Shown one piece after another: positions 14,725 to 17,772 of a stretch of 17,772 bases of DNA (position 1 is the first letter of the stretch; every line of letters begins with the position of its first letter). The notes under the pieces were generated by a model, which was not told the DNA's origin, ran no database searches, and saw nothing but the letters and a program-made list of their open reading frames with translations. Position numbers and translations under genes: made by a program. Origin of the DNA: XYA12-FULL-58-9 sp001798605 (GTDB lineage: Bacteria > Myxococcota > XYA12-FULL-58-9); NCBI GenBank assembly GCA_036736205.1, contig DAINMX010000126.1:1-17772 (forward strand), in the 5' to 3' direction.

Positions 14725-16257
14725 GTGAGTAACACAACAGAGAGCAAAGACGGTGCCCAGAACAGAGAAGGGACCCGTGGTTTTGACAACCTCGGTCTGT
14801 CCCAACACCTCCTCGACACCCTCGCGCGGACCGAGTATGTGACGCCGACCCCCATCCAGTTCCAGGCCATTCCCCACGTGTTGGCGGGTAAGGATCTGTT
14901 GGGCTGCGCCCAAACCGGAACCGGTAAGACCGCAGCGTTCGCCCTGCCAATCATTCAACGCATCATGATCAGGGCCCGAGCCCAAGAGAAGCAGGGGGGA
15001 ATTCAGGCCTTGGTGCTTGCACCCACGCGAGAGCTTGCCGCTCAGATCGGTGCGAGCTTTGAGAAGTACGCGGGACGCGGCGGACCGCGACAGACGGTGG
15101 TCTTCGGCGGTGTCAGCAAGAGCGGACAGATTCAGGCATTGCGCCGGGGTGTTGAAGTGTTGGTCGCCACCCCAGGTCGACTTCTCGATCTCATGGGAGA
15201 TGGCGTCATTCGCCTGGATCGCGTGCACACCTTCGTGCTCGACGAAGCGGACCGCATGCTCGACATGGGCTTCATTAACGATGTGCGGCGGATTACCAAG
15301 GCTGTACCTGAGAACCGTCAGACCCTGATGTTCTCGGCGACGATGCCACCTGAGATCAGGGACCTCGCTGATCGGATCTTGAAAAATCCCGTGAGTGTTG
15401 CGGTCGACCCCGTCTCATCGACGGTTGCTCCCCTCGACCAGTCGGTCTACCTCGTTGAAAAATCTTCCAAGATCGAACTGCTCATTGAGCTGTTGCGAGG
15501 TGTCGAAATTGATCGCGCGTTGGTCTTTACCCGCACCAAGCATGGTGCCAATCGGGTGGTGAAGAGGTTGGTGCAAGCCAACTTTCAGGCCGCTGCCATC
15601 CATGGCAACAAGTCCCAATCGGCTCGAGTGCGTGCCCTGGAGGATTTCAAAGCCGGTCGCATCCGAATCGTCGTCGCGACGGACATCGCCGCGCGTGGAA
15701 TCGACATCAAAGACCTCTCCCATGTGATCAATTTCGATCTTCCGAATGAGCCAGAGAGCTATGTGCATCGGGTCGGCCGCACTGGTAGAGCAGGCAAGAC
15801 CGGCATTGCCATCTCGTTTTGTTCCGCTGAGGAACGTCTCTATCTCAAAGACATCGAGCGTCTCATCCGCCGTTCCATCGAAATCCGAGTCACCCCCAAG
15901 GGTCTCCCCAGAGGTCCGGCTTCGCCGCCGAGATCCCGCGATAACTCTTCTGGCAGTCGAGCAACTCAACCTGGCCAACGGAATGTCCGACCTGGCCAAC
16001 GGAATGCCCGACCCGGCCAACGGGATGCCCGACCTGGCCAACGGGATGCCCGACCTGGCCAACGGGATGCCCGACCTGCTTCGCTGCACAAACGCCCGAG
16101 GGGCGGGGTGCCCGATCGTGGTCCTTCCCGCCAGAGCGGTGGGGCAGCGGGGAGTGGCACTTCCAGCGGTCGTGGGCTGTCTGGTCGTGGTACCTCCGGC
16201 CGCAGTTCCTCCGGCCACGGATCATCGGGTCGCAGCAACAGCTCCGCAATTCGTTGA
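14725..16257 (+). CDS. DEAD-box ATP-dependent RNA helicase, RhlE-like, with basic repeat tail
   Basis: A 510-residue RNA helicase that remodels RNA duplexes with ATP, likely in ribosome assembly, mRNA decay or cold adaptation. Core motifs: Q motif (GF20 to TPTPIQFQAIP near 40-50), motif I AQTGTGKT (62-69), Ia PTRELA, Ib TPGRLLD, II DEAD (173-176), III SAT (204-206), V ATDIAARGID and VI HRVGRTGRAG. The core ends near residue 390. The remaining about 115 residues are disordered and basic: five PGQRxxR heptads at 416-450 and then a Gly/Ser/Arg-rich tail (SGRGTSGRSSSGHGSSGRS), likely an RNA-binding extension as in RhlE/CsdA relatives. Start GTG 14725 has AAGG 8 nt upstream; no better start is visible. 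It is divergent from tkt. The subfamily is a best guess. Confidence 0.93.
   Translation: MSNTTESKDGAQNREGTRGFDNLGLSQHLLDTLARTEYVTPTPIQFQAIPHVLAGKDLLGCAQTGTGKTAAFALPIIQRIMIRARAQEKQGGIQALVLAPTRELAAQIGASFEKYAGRGGPRQTVVFGGVSKSGQIQALRRGVEVLVATPGRLLDLMGDGVIRLDRVHTFVLDEADRMLDMGFINDVRRITKAVPENRQTLMFSATMPPEIRDLADRILKNPVSVAVDPVSSTVAPLDQSVYLVEKSSKIELLIELLRGVEIDRALVFTRTKHGANRVVKRLVQANFQAAAIHGNKSQSARVRALEDFKAGRIRIVVATDIAARGIDIKDLSHVINFDLPNEPESYVHRVGRTGRAGKTGIAISFCSAEERLYLKDIERLIRRSIEIRVTPKGLPRGPASPPRSRDNSSGSRATQPGQRNVRPGQRNARPGQRDARPGQRDARPGQRDARPASLHKRPRGGVPDRGPSRQSGGAAGSGTSSGRGLSGRGTSGRSSSGHGSSGRSNSSAIR
15970..16074 (+). repeat. Five tandem copies of a 21-bp repeat inside the helicase gene
   Basis: Units begin at 15970, 15991, 16012, 16033 and 16054, each starting CC(T/C)GGCCAACGG. 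Units differ by only a few bases; copies 4 and 5 are identical. In frame they code PGQRNVR, PGQRNAR, then three PGQRDAR. As 21 is a multiple of 3, copy number changes would keep the reading frame. Confidence 0.92.
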
Positions 16258-16326
16258 CCCGGAACTTGCCGCTACCCCTCCCAACTTCCCATTCTTCGGC
16301 GACGGTCGCAATTTCGTGAATACGGG

Positions 16327-16356
16327 TTGTGTCCTCAGATTATGAGGGGATACATT
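16327..16356 (+). promoter_or_regulatory. Possible promoter with a palindromic operator for the kinase gene
   Basis: TTGTGT (16327-16332) and TACATT (16351-16356) are 18 bp apart, matching the consensus at 3 and 4 of 6 positions. The spacer contains the inverted repeat CCTCA-GATTA-TGAGG (16333-16347), a plausible repressor site. A start near 16363 would leave almost no leader before the ATG at 16367, and the GAGGGG at 16344-16349 would then not be in the mRNA. Tentative. Confidence 0.25.
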
Positions 16357-16366
16357 CATACAGCAG

Positions 16367-17692
16367 ATGGCAAGCGACACGACCACGCTGCCCCGTCTCC
16401 GGCGTGGCACCCGAATTGGCAAATACCTCTTGCAACGCCGACTCGGTGAGGGCGGTTTTGCTTCGGTATGGAAGGCCAAAGACACCATCGAAGATGACTG
16501 GGTGGCCCTGAAGATTCCCCATCCCCTGTTGCCTGGTTCTGATGGCGAAGGGGAGCTACTCAGAGAGATTCGCCTCGGCGCCCGGCTCGATCACCCGAAC
16601 ATCTTGCGTGTAAAAAATGCCGATCGGGTTGGCTCCTTGTTTGTGATCGCCACCGATTTGGCCATTGAGTCCCTTGATGACCGGTTGACTCGGCGCTTCG
16701 CGATCCGGCGAGCATTGATTCTGACGCGCCAGCTGGTCGAGGGGTTGGCATACGCCCACCAACATCGAGTTGTGCATCGTGACCTCAAACCGCCAAACCT
16801 GATGTTGTATGAAGGCGACCGGCTGCGCATCGCCGATTTTGGTCTCGCCAAGATCATGCGTCACACCATGATATCGGCGACGGGATCGGGCTCGATTCTC
16901 TACGCCGCGCCCGAACAAATGCATGGCTATCCATGCCTTGCGTCAGACGTGTTCTCGGCGGGGCTCATCATCTTTCAGATGCTCACCGGCAGTCTGCCAC
17001 GTTGGCCGTTCCGCTGGCCCTTTGAGCGCCACAAGGTTCTCGTCCAACTGGCACCGGAGTTGGTGCCGATCATTCGCAGAGCTGTGCGCGTCGACCACAG
17101 ATACCGGTATGCCGATGCCACCCGATTGCGTGTCGCCCTTGAGCGCGTCTGGCCAAAAATAGACAAGCGCCTCAATCCCCAGGTCAAAAAGCCCCGGCGA
17201 CGTCGGCCCGCCCTCGGGGCGTGGAGAGATGCACGGTTTCGTGAGTGCAAGAACGCTTTGGGCAAGAGCCTCGGGTTGCACTTCAACTGTCCTCGGTGTG
17301 AGGGTCCGATCGCAGAGAACATGCGCGCCTGCCCTTGGTGTCGCAGCAAGACGACGCGATTTGCCGAGGCGAGTCGGTGGCCTCTGTATTGCCCGCGGTG
17401 CAATGGTGGAATGCGAGAGGAATGGCGTTTCTGCCCATGGTGCTGGGGTGGTGCATACGCAGATAGGCCAGGAAAGCTACGCGCTGACTCTCGATACGAC
17501 ATGGTGTGCCGAAGCTGCAAGGAGCCGATGCAAAGTGGTATGCGATACTGTCCGTGGTGTCATGCCCGCCACAGCAAACCAGTACGCATCGCCGCACTGG
17601 TCGACAAATGCCCACAATGCAAGAGCGCAGTCGCGCTGGCTTTGTGGGATTTCTGCCCCTGGTGCACCGAACCTTTGGGAAAATCCGGCTAG
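16367..17692 (+). CDS. Hanks-type Ser/Thr protein kinase with four C-terminal zinc ribbons
   Basis: A 441-residue protein. The kinase domain (about 16-270) looks active: glycine loop GEGGFASVW (27-35), ATP lysine K49 in VALKI, catalytic HRDLKPPN (137-144), metal-binding DFG (157-159) and APE (181-183). No membrane segment is seen, unlike PknB-type receptors, so it should be cytoplasmic. After a basic linker (KKPRRRRPALG), four cysteine modules follow: C308/C311 with C322/C325, C342/C345 with C356/C359, C381/C384 with C395/C398, and C415/C418 with C430/C433. Each has CxxC, 10-11 residues, then CPWC, so each should bind one zinc. ATG 16367 is the only sensible start, but its ribosome binding site is poor (GAGGGG is 17 nt away). 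It follows the helicase by 109 bp. Substrates are unknown. Confidence 0.92.
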   Translation: MASDTTTLPRLRRGTRIGKYLLQRRLGEGGFASVWKAKDTIEDDWVALKIPHPLLPGSDGEGELLREIRLGARLDHPNILRVKNADRVGSLFVIATDLAIESLDDRLTRRFAIRRALILTRQLVEGLAYAHQHRVVHRDLKPPNLMLYEGDRLRIADFGLAKIMRHTMISATGSGSILYAAPEQMHGYPCLASDVFSAGLIIFQMLTGSLPRWPFRWPFERHKVLVQLAPELVPIIRRAVRVDHRYRYADATRLRVALERVWPKIDKRLNPQVKKPRRRRPALGAWRDARFRECKNALGKSLGLHFNCPRCEGPIAENMRACPWCRSKTTRFAEASRWPLYCPRCNGGMREEWRFCPWCWGGAYADRPGKLRADSRYDMVCRSCKEPMQSGMRYCPWCHARHSKPVRIAALVDKCPQCKSAVALALWDFCPWCTEPLGKSG

Positions 17693-17772
17693 TGATCCAA
17701 CACCCCAGCCCAAATCTACCATCAAATGCTATCCGAATCGCCAGATGTGCCGTTAGGTCGAGGAGCAGCGAG

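Noticed and set aside
14686..15228. A 180-codon minus-strand frame over the helicase start.
   Set aside because: It is antisense to the helicase Q motif and motif I, with no supporting motif of its own.
15970..16074. The tandem array as a CRISPR.
   Set aside because: Units are contiguous without spacers and keep the helicase reading frame.
15415..16218. A 267-codon minus-strand frame with repeats of IPLARSG type.
   Set aside because: The repetition only mirrors the 21-bp array of the helicase gene on the other strand; no start signal is seen.

Overview
The window is dense bacterial DNA of moderately high GC with short intergenic gaps. It holds 14 supported protein genes, one of them cut by the left edge. 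A heptose (LPS core) biosynthesis gene, a lipoprotein and a secreted small protein point to a Gram-negative, diderm cell. The Hanks-type kinase, the FHA protein and the GldA/GldF/GldG-like ABC module with a DUF4340 protein fit a deltaproteobacterial or myxobacterial-type lineage (Myxococcota, Bradymonadota or similar). That placement is inference; there is no rRNA or other strong marker. I see no tRNA, rRNA, CRISPR array, insertion sequence or phage gene.

Layout. (a) 2-2134, plus strand, tightly packed: the C-terminal half of hldE, a GalT/ADP-sugar-phosphorylase-like protein overlapping it by 4 bp, and an alkyltransferase-like (ATL) DNA-repair protein. (b) 2313-7291, plus strand: ABC ATPase, ABC-2 permease, GldG-like auxiliary protein and DUF4340 protein, a membrane-anchored transport or secretion module. 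(c) 7463-9231, plus strand: metK behind a 171-bp leader with several possible hairpins, then a NudL-type CoA pyrophosphatase. (d) 9318-11100, plus strand: mannose-1-phosphate guanylyltransferase, then two small exported proteins whose genes overlap one another and the manC stop. (e) 11118-14283, minus strand: transketolase and a coiled-coil/FHA protein. (f) 14725-17692, plus strand: a DEAD-box RNA helicase with a tandem-repeat basic tail, and a Ser/Thr kinase carrying four C-terminal zinc ribbons. The 441-bp divergent region before the helicase (14284-14724) has no convincing gene but contains several good inverted repeats. The last 80 bp (17693-17772) show nothing I can support.

How the genes fit together. 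hldE, the GalT-like gene and manC deal with nucleotide-activated sugars, probably for envelope polysaccharide. metK, tkt and the Nudix enzyme are general metabolism. The ABC/GldG/DUF4340 block is one functional unit. The FHA protein (phosphothreonine reader) and the kinase (writer) are 4 kb apart and may belong to one signalling system, but that is inference. The most unusual items are the kinase with four CxxC/CPWC ribbons, the 21-bp tandem repeat array in the helicase tail, the possible structured leaders of the helicase and metK, and the HAH active-site motif of the GalT-like enzyme next to hldE.
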